In this document: in pieces, positions 23,101 to 31,974 of the stretch
How the letters are laid out: the number at the start of each line of letters is the position of its first letter
How positions within the stretch are numbered: position 1 is the first letter of the stretch
Source of the DNA: Apostichopus japonicus
Lineage: Eukaryota; Echinodermata; Holothuroidea; Aspidochirotida; Stichopodidae
Direction of reading: 5' to 3'
DNA length: 64,000 nt
Assembly: GCF_037975245.1 (NCBI RefSeq)
Contig: NC_092572.1
Location: forward strand, 24,040,489-24,104,488
Notes under the pieces: model-generated
What the model saw: the letters and a program-made list of their open reading frames with translations, nothing else
Told to the model about the DNA's origin: nothing
The model's database searches: none
Translations under genes and position numbers: made by a program

Positions 23101-24223
23101 GCTTAAAGGAAAGTAGGGACATCCAGACTTAGGTCAGGCCCGGGGACAATAAAGTCACTGAGCCCCATTCTTTTAAGACGTCATACATTCATGGTACATT
23201 TATGACATATATGAAGAGTTTTTCTGGAGGTAGGAAGCCATGGCTTGATCCATCCCTCCCATGCATACTGGGGTCCATTATTGACATCAGGCCCCATGTC
23301 TGTAGCCCCAAGCTGTCGTCAGGCCTGGTACCTGAATATATCACCTGTTTATATTTTAAAGGTATAATCCAGTGATTGATCTTCATTGTTTTACAAAGTT
23401 ACTGGAAATTCTTCATCTTCAGCTCAAAAGCATATCCTATATACATATTAGCAGTTTAGTGTCACGTAGGTACAATATTGTTTTCCAAATTTGGTGGAAT
23501 TCCATAATACATAGCCTGTTAACTCCCAGTTAATGAAGTCATTATGGCAGTTGAGCTGAAAATGTGTTTATTTTTCAATATACAAACAGAGTTTCAGATC
23601 CATCCAACTTTCATTTTGTGATATATGGGGTATCAATTGTCCGAATGAGACATCAATATAAAGAGACACATACACACCATTATTGCAAAGCTTATGACCT
23701 TCAATGGAACCCATAACACATATTTGAAACTAAATGGCCTGATTTAAGTCACTCTAGTGTTGCAGGATCAATTCATAAACCTCCATACATATTTCAAAAT
23801 GACTACTTTGTGCTATCAGTTTCTATTAATAACATGATTTTCACCTAAATCAGTTTTTCTTATAGCATAGGATTGTCTGATATTTTTACTGCAAAAACAA
23901 GTATAAGGTCAACGTATTACTTGAATCAAACTTTTTTGGAACCCTACAAGTTACCACCCATCAATTATCCATTGCCTATACTTACTTCTTCCTGTTAAGA
24001 GCTTGTTAAGTGCCCCAAGGTTCTCAAATAATTCATCAGTGAGAGCAGATGGTATAATCCATTTGTTCTCTAGTTCCACTAACAGGTCCTCGGAGTGTGA
24101 TGGGCTGTTAATGATGGCCTTTACATGTTTCAGAGGAAACATGAAGAAATTTGCAAGGTTTTCGCTGTCACTTCTTGTCATCACTGCAAACACCTTTTGC
24201 AAATACCTTTTTCTCAAAAGATC
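7889..24223 (-). CDS. DED-like / ZU5 / UPA / Death domain protein (PIDD1- or UNC5CL-like)
   Basis: Thirteen minus-strand exons join with matching phases at every junction and sum to 594 codons including the stop. In order they are: a DED-like death-fold exon (about residues 1-79), six short exons adding low-complexity Ser/Arg/Pro segments, ZU5 (GGLLQIPNTGIKLVFPPKAV), three UPA exons, a 19-residue linker, and a C-terminal Death domain (LNISDADLDNLKEDN). ZU5-UPA-Death is the layout of PIDD1, UNC5 and UNC5CL, which nucleate death or NF-kB signalling complexes in the cytoplasm. A DED-like domain at the front would add another death-fold interaction surface. No signal peptide or membrane segment is seen in the threaded part. 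The first exon found starts at phase 0 without an ATG, so at least one upstream exon is missing. The role in apoptosis or innate signalling is inferred from the domains. Confidence 0.75.
8322..8465 (-). pseudogene. Decayed duplicate of the Death-domain exon, N-terminal half
   Basis: After the acceptor TTTGTTGTAG the frame reads ELVPKLTGEWQMLVRGLNIS and goes on to YFML before a TAG stop at 8322-8324. It is clearly related to the true exon (LTGEWQMLVRGLNIS against LCSEWQSLARYLNIS). Flanking intron sequence is duplicated too: the block with CTTGTGGTCTAGTTGAAACAA at about 8269 recurs at about 8520. Including it would end the protein inside helix 3-4. It may be dead or serve as an alternative truncating exon. 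Confidence 0.7.
8585..8745. repeat. Short tandem repeats in intron
   Basis: TAGATGCTTCATTGTCCAGT occurs twice (about 8603 and 8648), followed by reiterated ACCCTAAATA/CTGCCCTAAATA units. Confidence 0.6.
9086..9142 (-). CDS. Linker exon of death-fold gene
   Basis: Acceptor CTCTTCCACAG, 19 codons (GNQSTGEIADSTVSDCIIE), donor GTATTT, phase 0 to 0. It joins the last UPA exon to the Death domain. Short, but its borders and phase fit. Confidence 0.55.
9766..9789. repeat. Perfect 10-bp-stem hairpin
   Basis: GGGAGTTGTT, loop ATGG, AACAACTCCC. It lies in the intron between the linker exon and the exon at 10401. The rest of 9143-10400 shows nothing else I can support. Confidence 0.5.
10401..10544 (-). 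CDS. UPA-region exon 3 of death-fold gene
   Basis: Acceptor TTTTTAAG, 48 codons beginning EIPWRSIALSEERVEPFVLH, donor GTATGT, phase 0 to 0. It continues the UPA domain toward the Death domain. Confidence 0.7.
10720..11470. repeat. Tandem array of ~145-bp monomers ending in a (CA)n tail
   Basis: Five monomers are marked by the TGACCTTTGACCTCCACC-like block at 10738, 10876, 11021, 11166 and 11309, so spacing is 138-145 bp. The array ends GAGATATTGTGTTTAC, then GCGTCACA, then a CA microsatellite at about 11428-11455. Related arrays occur at 13900, 14390 and 28550 in this window. Confidence 0.85.
10738..10750 (-). promoter_or_regulatory. DR1 nuclear-receptor motif in repeat monomer
   Basis: TGACCTTTGACCT, the complement of AGGTCAAAGGTCA, is the consensus DR1 element for RXR heterodimers, HNF4 and COUP-TF. 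An identical site lies at 11309-11321 and degenerate ones at 10876, 11021 and 11166. Function is unknown. Confidence 0.35.
11702..11960. mobile_element. Foldback MITE, 259 bp
   Basis: ATTATAAGTTCAACCTGGTT at 11702-11721 pairs with 11941-11960 at 18 of 20 positions. Similarity between the arms continues inward (AGGTATCA and CCTTATCT blocks on both arms), so most of the element folds into one long imperfect hairpin. I found no clear target duplication. Confidence 0.65.
12092..12235 (-). CDS. UPA-region exon 2 of death-fold gene
   Basis: Acceptor CCATTTCAG, 48 codons (ILKWNQDMKPERRFHLTFLK, then PLTISFNGTDPGDTWF), donor GTAAAT, phase 0 to 0. The pattern of a charged strand followed by hydrophobic strands fits UPA. 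Confidence 0.75.
12408..12637 (-). CDS. ZU5 end / UPA start exon of death-fold gene
   Basis: Acceptor ACTTGACAG, 230 nt, phase 1 to 0, donor GTAAAT. It contains SKCTVRLLGFCWLKVIIDD and VEVGYYEDIPERGEPN. GFCW sits where PIDD1 has its autoprocessing HFSW, so the His and Ser of that motif are replaced by Gly and Cys. Confidence 0.75.
13132..13178. mobile_element. hAT-like terminal remnant with G/C tracts
   Basis: CAGGTGCGTATCCAGG followed by G7, a GC block and C6 is typical of hAT-related 5' ends. No matching right end was found nearby. Confidence 0.35.
13179..13294 (+). repeat. Uninterrupted 116-base polypurine strand
   Basis: Every base from 13179 to 13294 is A or G (A5-7 and G3-6 blocks, GGA and GGAA reiterations). 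Such tracts can form triplex or slipped structures and generate spurious long open frames on both strands. Confidence 0.9.
13392..13665. mobile_element. Truncated hAT-like element
   Basis: It starts CAGTGACGGATCAAGGATTT, a classic hAT terminal sequence, and runs to the GGGCGACCGCCCCCCCCCC block at about 13635-13655. ATACGCTTCGCGCC near 13780 may be further remnant. No right terminus is seen. Confidence 0.4.
13900..14116. repeat. Array-terminus module with (CA)n and terminal hairpin
   Basis: Begins with a degenerate monomer (TGACCTTTGGTAACC), then GAGATATCGTGTACAC, GCGTCACA, a CA microsatellite and GAACGCATAGGTT. It closes with a perfect hairpin at 14087-14116: 13-bp arms GGTTCCTTGCTTT and AAAGCAAGGAACC around GCAA. 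Confidence 0.65.
14390..15560. repeat. ~300-bp tandem array, four copies, ending in (CA)n
   Basis: The CTACTCACTATGG-type marker occurs at 14527, 14828, 15128 and 15429. Each unit has TGACCTCATTATTATTC, AACATACATCA and a TTACCGTGTTTACAAGC block. The array ends GAGTTATCGTGTTTACC, GGGCGTC and a CA microsatellite near 15510-15550, which is the same terminus seen at 11400 and 29510. Confidence 0.8.
15740..16020. repeat. Two degenerate ~135-bp tandem copies
   Basis: AGATTTGCAAGCCTTCCC (about 15757) recurs as AGATTTGCTAGCCTCCCC (about 15892), each followed later by TATTGGTCCAGA. Confidence 0.5.
16559..16882 (-). CDS. ZU5 domain exon of death-fold gene
   Basis: Acceptor TTTTCCCTCAG, 324 nt, phase 1 to 1, donor GTAAAT. 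It encodes about 108 residues with the ZU5 signature GGLLQIPNTGIKLVFPPKAV, then VVLELLPNGLQLKREVSLTL. The ATG at 16862 is internal. The exon starts 20 nt upstream with DWKPPDT. Confidence 0.85.
17889..17948 (-). CDS. Short duplicated exon A (20 codons)
   Basis: Acceptor CTTTGTAG, donor GTGGGT, 60 nt, phase 1/1. Reads DGSKSSIRRPSPTLLRQEE. Confidence 0.7.
18437..18496 (-). CDS. Short duplicated exon B (20 codons)
   Basis: Acceptor CTTTGAAG, donor GTGGGT, 60 nt, phase 1/1. Reads EGSKSSIRRPSPTLLRQEE, one residue different from exon A. Confidence 0.7.
19345..19404 (-). CDS. Short duplicated exon C (20 codons)
   Basis: Acceptor TCTCTGTAG, donor GTGGGT, 60 nt, phase 1/1. Reads EGSISSLFRPSPTLLRQGE. 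Confidence 0.68.
20571..20648 (-). CDS. Short duplicated exon D (26 codons)
   Basis: Acceptor CTTTGTAG, donor GTGGGT, 78 nt, phase 1/1. Reads TGIYLSPNPFSPFHMRER and on to LEE. Diverged in sequence and length but still a multiple of three. Confidence 0.6.
21484..21543 (-). CDS. Short duplicated exon E (20 codons)
   Basis: Acceptor CTTTGTAG, donor GTGGGT, 60 nt, phase 1/1. Reads EGSISPLFRPTPTLLRQGE, close to exon C. Confidence 0.68.
22915..22989 (-). CDS. Short duplicated exon F (25 codons)
   Basis: Acceptor TCTCTGTAG, donor GTGGGT, 75 nt, phase 1/1. Reads EGRKSSIYRSSSTFHKQQ and on to VEED. First of the six in transcript order and the most diverged of the EGxxSS type. Confidence 0.6.
23986..24223 (-). 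CDS. DED-like death-fold exon, first exon found
   Basis: Acceptor TTTCTTGAAAG, 238 nt, phase 0 to 1, strong donor GTAAGT. Contains RYLQKVFAVMTRSDSENLAN and LLVELENKWIIPSALTDELF. The second segment matches the helix 4-6 pattern of death effector domains (LL..LE..G.I....L..L). CARD or another death fold is possible. The exon has no initiator Met of its own. Confidence 0.55.
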
Positions 24224-24680
24224 CTTTCAAGAAAGAGAACCAGAACAAGAAAACATTAAGTGGTTCCGATGCCCAAACATATTCAAAGAGTGGTAAGCCA
24301 TACATGTATGATGTTAATATTCATGAAATTGTGCACACCAAAATGAAGAGGGATTATCTATTGACTAATGCTGCAACATATAAAGGAAGGTTTCAGGAAT
24401 CAGTTATCATGTTGACATAGTGTATTTAGTGATATAGTATAACCAGAAAGCCAGTTGGCTTTGTGATTCCTTGCCATACAATGTGCTCAAAATTAAAAAT
24501 AACTATCTGACTTATGTAGAACTTATAAGTGAGTTAAATTGTAAGGATTTAAAGAAATATTATTTCTATTCCAAATGTTTCAGTATCCAGGAAGAACAGT
24601 CTATCTATGTGAAATATATATGTAGATGTATGAATTAAGGGCATTTTCTTTACCAATTTTGATATCACTTTTAATAACTG
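24224..24680. other. Unassigned DNA upstream of the DED-like exon
   Basis: No exon is supported. AACCAGAAAGCCAGTTGGCT near 24440 resembles ACACCAGAAAGCCAGTGGAC near 14220, so it is probably a shared dispersed repeat. Confidence 0.35.
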
Positions 24681-25689
24681 TTAACCAACTATGGAGACAA
24701 TTTTTTTGGGGGGATTTTCCATTAATTTGGGAGTTTACATACTGTACATATAATCAACATGTGTAAAAAATAAACTTCGAAAACCTACTATAACCCATCA
24801 AAAAACGACCACGAAAATGGACATTTTGGGTAGTCACGTTACATGAACCTCTGGAATGTCTGAAAACAGAGATTGACCCAAAGGAGCCTCTGGTCACCGT
24901 GTGACGTCATTGTTTGTATACCGCGAAAATCAAACGCTGATATAGGCACTGTTTATACACAGATAGCGAACAATTGTACTGTATTTGACTTTCAATTTTG
25001 AGCATTTGAAAAGCTGTTAGCTTAAAACAAGAACACATGAAGGTTAAACAATAGTTTTAAGACAATTTTGAGAAGAAAATTTAGTTTAATTGGTTATTTT
25101 ATTAGCAAAATTTCCACTCAAATGGAAGTGTAACCAGAGCATAACCTGGTTAATGTAATGTATAGTTATCATTTTCTTTTATTTTCCTACTTTTGTTTTT
25201 ATTCATTTAATCATTTTCTTTTGTTTGTTTGTTTCTATTCATTTGACAATGAATAAACTTTACTTGGTAGATTTATAAGTTCCCTTAATTTTCACTTTTA
25301 TTGCTAACTAATACATGGCAACAGTTAGTGGGGGTGGCCCTGTGCGACCTGTCTTTTTCTTAAGTTAAGTAATTGTTTTGCGTGGTCCTATTTTCTAGGA
25401 ATATATGAGTGGCTCCAAGAGTCTATCCCTTTTCAGAACTGCGGGTTAAATAGGAATGTTTTGGTGGTAGATGATTATTTTAAATGTACCAAAAGGACAC
25501 CATAAATTAAGTAATGTGTCTGGTAAATTATATATCAAGTGTTAATTGACAGCTGTTTGCTCACTGGACCTCGAATATCAGGAAGTGGAGGGCAAGCCGG
25601 TCTAGAGTAGGAGGGGGGAGGTTGAGACAAAGGCTAAATCATGAATATTCAATGAACCAACCTTTGTGTTTAATTGGTTTAAGGTGGTC

Positions 25690-25765
25690 ATGTGTGAGTT
25701 GCCTCGTACTATTATTATGGGATGTATTCTTATTATTATGGGATGTATTCTTATTATTATGGGAT
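25690..25765 (+). repeat. Short tandem repeat TATTATTATGGGATGTATTC
   Basis: Three 20-bp units inside the THAP element. The surrounding interior (24923-27770) has no gene I can support. Confidence 0.65.
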
Positions 25766-27774
25766 GGAGTGAATAGGGTAGCATGGTAGGGGGAAAGTAA
25801 GAAAAGACGCGGACGCCAAGTTAAGTTGACAGTAGTTTACAGGAGAAGAGGGGAAGGATTGAGTTTGTAATAGTTAGAGAAGAAGAGGGGAAGGATTGAG
25901 TTTGAAATGGCTGGGCACGAGATCATAATTATTTTCTTAGACTTACTTCACCAGTAATAGAGTGGAGGACCAGTATTAAATTAATTAGAAGTTAAATGGA
26001 CACTTGAAGCTATTTACCCATGGAGTTTTTATAGAAGTTTAGTGAATACCTGGAGCTTGTTCTACAAATGGATATTCTATTTGAGTAAACATCTGGAACT
26101 GTTTTACAGTACAAGGAAATTTCATATTTAATAAAAGTTTATATCACCCGAAGCTGTACCAATGGAGGCAGAACTATATTTCATCCTGTGCTAATATCTG
26201 GCAACCCTATTATTTGTTGTGCTGATTTTCTGTTGTGATGGAAATATAATGTTTTAATTCTACGTCCTTGTTTGGATTCGGAAGTGTATCCCTGCGATGG
26301 TCCACCTGAGTGATGAACAGTCCTCCTAGAGACGCCCCAAGCTGAGACGCCCAAGAGGTTATTTCGCCGAGCCGCGAGCTGTCCAGAGAACCACCCAATC
26401 CAGAGACGTCCCCAACTAAGTGAACCGCCCTAGAAGTTCCCCAAGGAGACAATTTCGTTCTCAAATTGTATTCGGTCGACCCGCGCCGCGATTTTGTTAT
26501 TATTTTCGTTGGGACTGATAAGTATTATTTTTCCATTAAATTCAGTGGAGTCGTTATAAGAAGTAAGAGTTCCGAGATATGTAAGTTACACCCATTTACT
26601 GTATATAATTTCACATTAAGTTTAAGCAACCCCATTGATATTAATACAACGTCCATGTGCATCGTAAACACACCATTTTACCTTTATTTGTTTGTTTTTG
26701 TGTGAGCATTCCGCCTTTTTAAGATGTCACCACGATCTCAGAGTAAACCGGCCCTACCCTAATTTGGAGGTGCCACTTGTAATCTTCCCAAACCTAAAAA
26801 TATATTTACGCCTGGTCACTGTGTTTTTGACCGGCTACATAAGCATCTTTTACAAAGTGGAGCGTCAATAGGTCCGTACGGTACAATATACTGTAGAACA
26901 TGCAAGCGATTCCGTAATACAATTTGATCGCAAGATACCGTAAACTGAACAGAAGAATAGACCTAAAAGATGCCTCATGCGTGATATGTGACGGGAAATG
27001 GCTTATGTTACTGTCAACAAATTACCAAAAAGACACTAAACATAATCGAACAACTTCGAGAAGACGCTGACCCGAATCAAACCAGGGTAGCATATACATG
27101 ACTAAGCTTCAGCTGAACATAGTACTTACTCGTTGTAATATCCGAAAGTACAAACACAGAACAAGTATATATCCTTTCAATAAACAAAATTTAGCAGTGA
27201 ATATCCAAATCCACGTTTCTCGTTCAATCCTGGGCGAAATACTACCGTGACTCTGTGTAATTCCATAAAATTAGGTCTAGTTGAAACAGGCCTGGACCAG
27301 TTACATCCCACAATCACAAGACAGTCACTAACGAAATAAAACATCTGATCGCTACATAGAACCGTTTTTATTCAACTCCTTGGACCATGCAGATGCCGGA
27401 ATTAACATAACGGACAATATATAACACAATGTATCACAAACTCACGATACTGGAATACGACAAAGGAAATATATAAATGCGATGAAATCCTAACATGACT
27501 ATTTACACATGCTTTGAGCCAACTCCCTACATGTACTAACCCTATAGGCATTTTATATACACGGTCATCTCTTACAGTAAATATTATACTGTCAATTGCG
27601 TGATATAATGTTACATGTAAGGACGTCCAGAGCTTGTTTATGGTCTGTTTCACATTAGCTATGTCCGACCATTGTCGAAAACAGCTGTCGACGGTATATA
27701 ATTTTCGCAGAATGAGACATTTGCAGCATACACAGAGGCAGTGTCATGTATGTGGACTCATGGGCATGAGATAC

Positions 27775-27930
27775 TCCGGGTGCTGAAAAATCTTTCCGCG
27801 TGGATCTAAAAAAATTGATCCAAAGTCCGCAGCGTTTTACGTCGGTTCTTTTACTCGGAAATCTTAAAAAGCTGATGCTTTTGTTGGATGAGGTATAACT
27901 GCAACCTCCAACAATACAGAATTGTGGCAT
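27775..27930 (-). CDS. THAP zinc-finger exon, N-terminal part of the domain
   Basis: Starts at an ATG with MPQFCIVGGCSYTSSNK, continues with FLRFPSK and CGLWINFFRSTRKDF, and ends at a possible donor CCGGA/GTATCT after 52 codons. The pattern M-P-x-x-C-x4-C, FP and W is the first half of a THAP (C2CH) DNA-binding domain. The second half with C..H and the basic tail should be in another exon, which I did not find. THAP domains form the N-terminus of P-element-type transposases and accompany Kolobok elements. The location close to the right inverted arm supports a transposon gene over a host gene. Confidence 0.6.
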
Positions 27931-28549
27931 TTCGGGGGAAAAGGAGTAATATCGTTGATGTTTTTGGCAGTTCAAGTACACAACTGTACACACTAAAAGT
28001 ATTGTTATGAGTGAGGTATACAAACAGTGACGTCACAGGGTCACCTGATGTCTTCGGAATGTTTCAGGAATGTCTGAAATAGGTTTCATAAAGAGCTGAT
28101 TTTTTCCCCATTTTTCACGTATTTAATGTTCGAAATTGGTAAAGTTAATAACAGCAATGCAATTGGAGTGTGTTAAGGATTACATACATGCAAAATGGTG
28201 GGATTTCATGTTCATCGAAAAGTCTCCATAGTTGGTCTTTAATGTATGAGAGTTATCTGAAATATCTATAAATCACAGAGGAAAATTTCCAACCATTTGA
28301 GATAACCTGTTGACCCCTTGAAGCTCAGAGGGTGATAACTCAGAAGAGCAGTTGAGTGCACATTTAAAGCAACACTCTGAAGCAGGTTTCATTTCCTGGA
28401 TGATTGTATGTTTTGTTTAAGTCCTATAGAGCCCCTTCACGAAACTAAACTGAACTTGACTAAAGTATGTTCACCAAAAAAAATCATATGTATCATAAGA
28501 TAATTCACAGATTGTTGTAGCTTTAATTTTGGAGGTATCAAGTTGAAAA

Positions 28550-29570
28550 GGCTTTCAGACTTTGACACCTGTTGACCTCATGTGACCTTTGACCTCTACC
28601 AATTGCCATAGGGTTATTGCACCCACCAAGCTGGATCTACCTACCAAGTATGACATTGATTCAACCTGTGTCTGTTGAGATATCATGTTTACAACTGTTT
28701 TTGACGATTTCCCGTTAAACCGTACCCACAATGAATATTAATGTGGAAAACTTATCGTTGAAGAGAACATGGACTTTCTAGTTACATCACAATACCAACA
28801 ACAAATTAAATCACACATCTGGTTAAAGAGATATAGAAATTTTACGAATTTTATGGTAAGTCACGCCCACTCATTAATATTCATGAGATGAAAACCACAC
28901 ACTATAGGGCACATCTACTGTACTCATGATAGGGCATCTGTGTTTACAAGCCATGTTTGACCAATTTCCATTAAGCCCCAGGCCACTCATTTATGAATCT
29001 TAATAAGGTAAACATTATTGTTGCAAAGAACATGTATTTACCGTGTAGTTACAACATGCTACTATGAATAAATTAAATCAGACATATGGTTGAGGAGATA
29101 TTAATATTTTACGAACTTTATGGTTAGCCCCACCAACTCCTTCATATTCAAGAGATGGGAACAAAACACAATACGGCACATCTACAAACCATGGGACGTG
29201 TATCTACCAAGTAGACTGTGATTCTACTTGTGTTTGTTGAGGTATCATGTATACAATCCTCTTTCCACGAATTCCCATTAGGCCCTACCCATGCATGAAT
29301 ATTTTTGAGGTAAACGTACTTGTTGCAAAGAGACATGTTACTTACATTATCATACTATGCATAAATTAAATTAGTCATTCGGTTGCAGAGATATTGACAT
29401 TTTAAAAATATCATATTAAGGCCCACCCAATCAAGACAATAGGGCACATTTACTAATCATGGGACATCTACCTACCAAGCATGACATTTACTCAATTTGA
29501 GATATCTTGTTTACGAGCAAGCCGTCACATGCACACACACACGCACATATAGTACATACGCACATACACA
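28550..29570. repeat. ~268-bp tandem array with (CA)n terminus
   Basis: Markers GGGCACATCTAC at 28907, 29174 and 29442. It opens with a perfect DR1 block at 28583-28595 and ends GAGATATCTTGTTTAC, GCCGTCACA and a CA microsatellite at 29530-29545, the same ends as the arrays at 10720 and 14390. Confidence 0.75.
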
Positions 29571-29579
29571 TTTGGCATT

Positions 29580-30250
29580 GTAACCAAAAATGTATATAAT
29601 ATAATACACATTATGAATCTCACATAGTCTATTTTTCTCTTCAGATTCCTTACCAGAACAAGTCACACCACTAAGAATCAATGATTTAAGACGACTTTAT
29701 TGTCTATCCCTTACCCTTGCAGCTCCCACTAACCTTAATTACAGTACTTCCTGATCCTAAGTGTACCTTCATAGGATAAACAATACAAATTAACAATACA
29801 ACTTGTATTTTGTGTCATTGCAAGAGAGAAATTGCATCCTGAATGACTATATACAAACAGTCGATGTAGGTACTCGTCTATTGTGGTATTATTACATCGC
29901 CATCGTGACTAAAAAGATGCAACTGTGTACCTGTACGATCCCACAAAGTTCCAGCATTACAGACTATAAATATCCTATTGACTGGCTCTAGTTTGACTTA
30001 CATTTAATCACAATTGACTACTATACATATATAGTGAAACATAGCATGTGAAGTTAGGAAACAAGCAAAGCTGTGTTATACCCCACCATATTATAGTACG
30101 CATGTAGACAGACAACTAAGGCTTACAATTAACATACCAGTTTGTCCCAAATTGAATTCACTGGTGCAAAATTTGTACATTAATACTACAAGTAGGCCTA
30201 TTGTTAAATGTTCAGGTCATAATGGCCAGGACAAGAAAATTACATTAGCT
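29580..30250. other. Unassigned DNA
   Basis: No supported gene. The weak open frames at 29803-29991 and 30217-30471 lack borders or domains. Confidence 0.35.
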
Positions 30251-30259
30251 TGAAACACA

Positions 30260-31140
30260 GGAGTCATTTCTCCTTGCCGGCACACAGTGTATAGTCTATA
30301 TCTATAGCTTTTGAAACTGGCTGTATAAGTTTGCACTGAGGTTTTCTGATATCTGCCAAAAATTGTAAAATTACAGTAATAGTTGTACCCTACACAATGT
30401 TTCGCATCCACTAGTACCAAATTTACCGTTACTACAGCAACTGAAAAGTTCATATTTCTTTGAATAGACAATGGAGTCAGTTTTGTTTAGTTAAGATCTC
30501 TAATGCATACACACAGTGTGTGTACTCTGCAACCAAATTTTGAAATATGAATTAGAAAAAATGTGCACTAGAATTTGCTCAAATCAGGTAAAACAAATTT
30601 AAAATGGAACTAATAGTTGTTACCTATACATTTTTTTGCATGTACTTATCTAAAAGGTGTTGATAGTAACCTGCAACAGAAGTCAAATTTTTGCAGTAAA
30701 TATGAAGCCTTTTATGTTTGGCCTTCATTTCTCCTACATACACACAGTGCATAGTCTACAATCTCATTTTTTAAATTGAATGTAAATATTTTGCCCTGAA
30801 ATTTTCTTAAATCCTGCAAATTTTGTAAGATGTCACTAACAGTTGTGTTCTGCTCAAAAGTTCACATCCACTTATACCAAATTTCTTAATTCTAGACGGC
30901 TGAATAGTTCACATTAAGTTGTTCAAATATTAAGAGAATTTCTTGCTCACTTCTATAGTTGTTACACAAAACTTGAGAAATTTAGGTTAACCATTTCTTT
31001 TTATTAATTTTTTTTGTTTGCATTAGAATTTCATTAAATTTTGCGAAATTTGTAAAACAATAGAATTGTTAAGAAAACAAATGTTCACATTCACTTATAT
31101 CAAATTTGTCTACTCTTATTGACTAGCTGATTAATTTAGA
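30260..31140. repeat. Degenerate ~228-bp tandem repeat, about four copies
   Basis: CACACAGTGyATAGTCT-type markers at 30282, 30511 and 30738, and TTCACATyCACTTATA(C/T)CAAATTT blocks near 30410, 30865 and 31085. Copies differ considerably, so the array is old. Confidence 0.6.
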
Positions 31141-31187
31141 CCTAAATTATATTCCTATTTTTTTTATCATAATCCTGCTGTACTTAC

Positions 31188-31974
31188 CATACTGTACTCT
31201 CTCACTTCACCAGTGTACATGCATACTGTTAACAACCTGTTTACATCAACAATCCTGATTCTATTTGATTCATCAACATCAAATGACATCAGTTGTTGAC
31301 TGTCAGAGAGAGAGTAAACAACAACATGGAGCCAATCCCATAAAATATAAACCAGACCACTAACAGTGATACTCCATGCAGATGAGTAGCCTGGTGATTT
31401 ATACTCATGTACAATCTTTCCCTCCATGTTGTATCTAGTAATAGCTCTCCGCTGGCCTGTAGATATAAACAGATTATCTCCATAAACTGTTATATCTGCA
31501 GGATATCTATCTAATCCTTTCAAGGTGATTGTCTTGATTTTCTTTAAACTAGAATCAAACACAATCACCTCGTTAGAAGACAAACCAATAAATATCTCTC
31601 CCTCTCTGGCAGTCATGCACTTGGCTTCCCTATCGTGTAATAGGTTGACTGTGTGTAATGGTTCACTGTCGTCTGCCTCAATATGATAAACATGAACGAG
31701 ATCACCGTACACAGTAACTATATGTGAATCATCCAAGATAGAAACATAGCGATATCGCCTTCTTGAACGATCGAATAGTTTAGTGCACAACTGAGTCATT
31801 AATGGCGACGAAGAATCAGAATCATTTAACGTAAACAGGTCTATGAATGATGGTGTATCATCTGTCCTGTATTTGTATCCGCACACTGCCAGCTTGTTAC
31901 CGCGTACTGCAATACCAGCGACACACCAGCAGTCACTATCTGTTGTACATCTTGGTATGGTAAAGCTACGTACA
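31188..31974 (-). CDS. Beta-propeller-like exon (NHL/TRIM-type C-terminus)
   Basis: The acceptor GTTTTTCCATTGCAG is followed by 787 nt of open frame to a strong GTAAGT donor (TATG/GTAAGTAC). The apparent Met at 32039 lies in the intron upstream of the acceptor, so this is an internal exon. The protein shows repeated blade-like strands: GIAVRGNKLAVCGYKY, VSILDDSHIVTVYGDLVHVY, EIFIGLSSNEVIVFDSSLKK, DITVYGDNLFISTGQRRAIT and VYILWDWLHVVVYSLSDS. This is the pattern of the six-bladed NHL-type propellers at the end of TRIM proteins, though no RING or B-box exon was found upstream. The final exon downstream was not found either. Confidence 0.65.

Larger units (their letters stand above)
16900..23420 (-). 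repeat. Tandemly duplicated intron-exon block, about six copies
   Basis: The block recurs about every 0.55-1.4 kb. Markers are TATCATCTGTTTATAC (about 16916, 18870, 19788, 21010, 21918), CCTCATGAGGTGTGCATACT and TTATCCCTTGAGGAAATAAC. Each unit carries one short in-frame exon. Copies around 18.3-19.3 and 21.4-22.2 kb are nearly identical while those at 20.5 and 22.9 kb are more diverged, so duplication happened in several rounds. Confidence 0.85.
24681..28242. mobile_element. Inverted-repeat DNA transposon carrying a THAP exon
   Basis: The left arm (about 24681-24922) and right arm (about 28013-28242) are imperfect inverted copies. CCAACTATGGAGAC at 24685-24698 is perfectly inverted at 28222-28235. 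Inner blocks TGTGACGTCATTGTTTGTATACC (23 bases, one mismatch) also pair. TTAA lies directly outside the left block and 3 bp outside the right one, suggesting a TTAA target as in Kolobok or piggyBac elements. A THAP-coding exon sits inside near the right arm. No complete transposase is seen and the middle (24.9-27.4 kb) contains unrelated-looking DNA, so this is probably an internally rearranged or non-autonomous copy. Confidence 0.6.

Noticed and set aside
25130-25340. Solo LTR or PBS (TGGCAACAGTTAGTGG)
   Set aside because: Looks like a primer site, but no paired LTR or coding region could be found.
27402-27653. 83-codon minus-strand frame as the continuation of the THAP protein
   Set aside because: It lacks the second metal-binding pair (C..H) expected next and has no clear acceptor.
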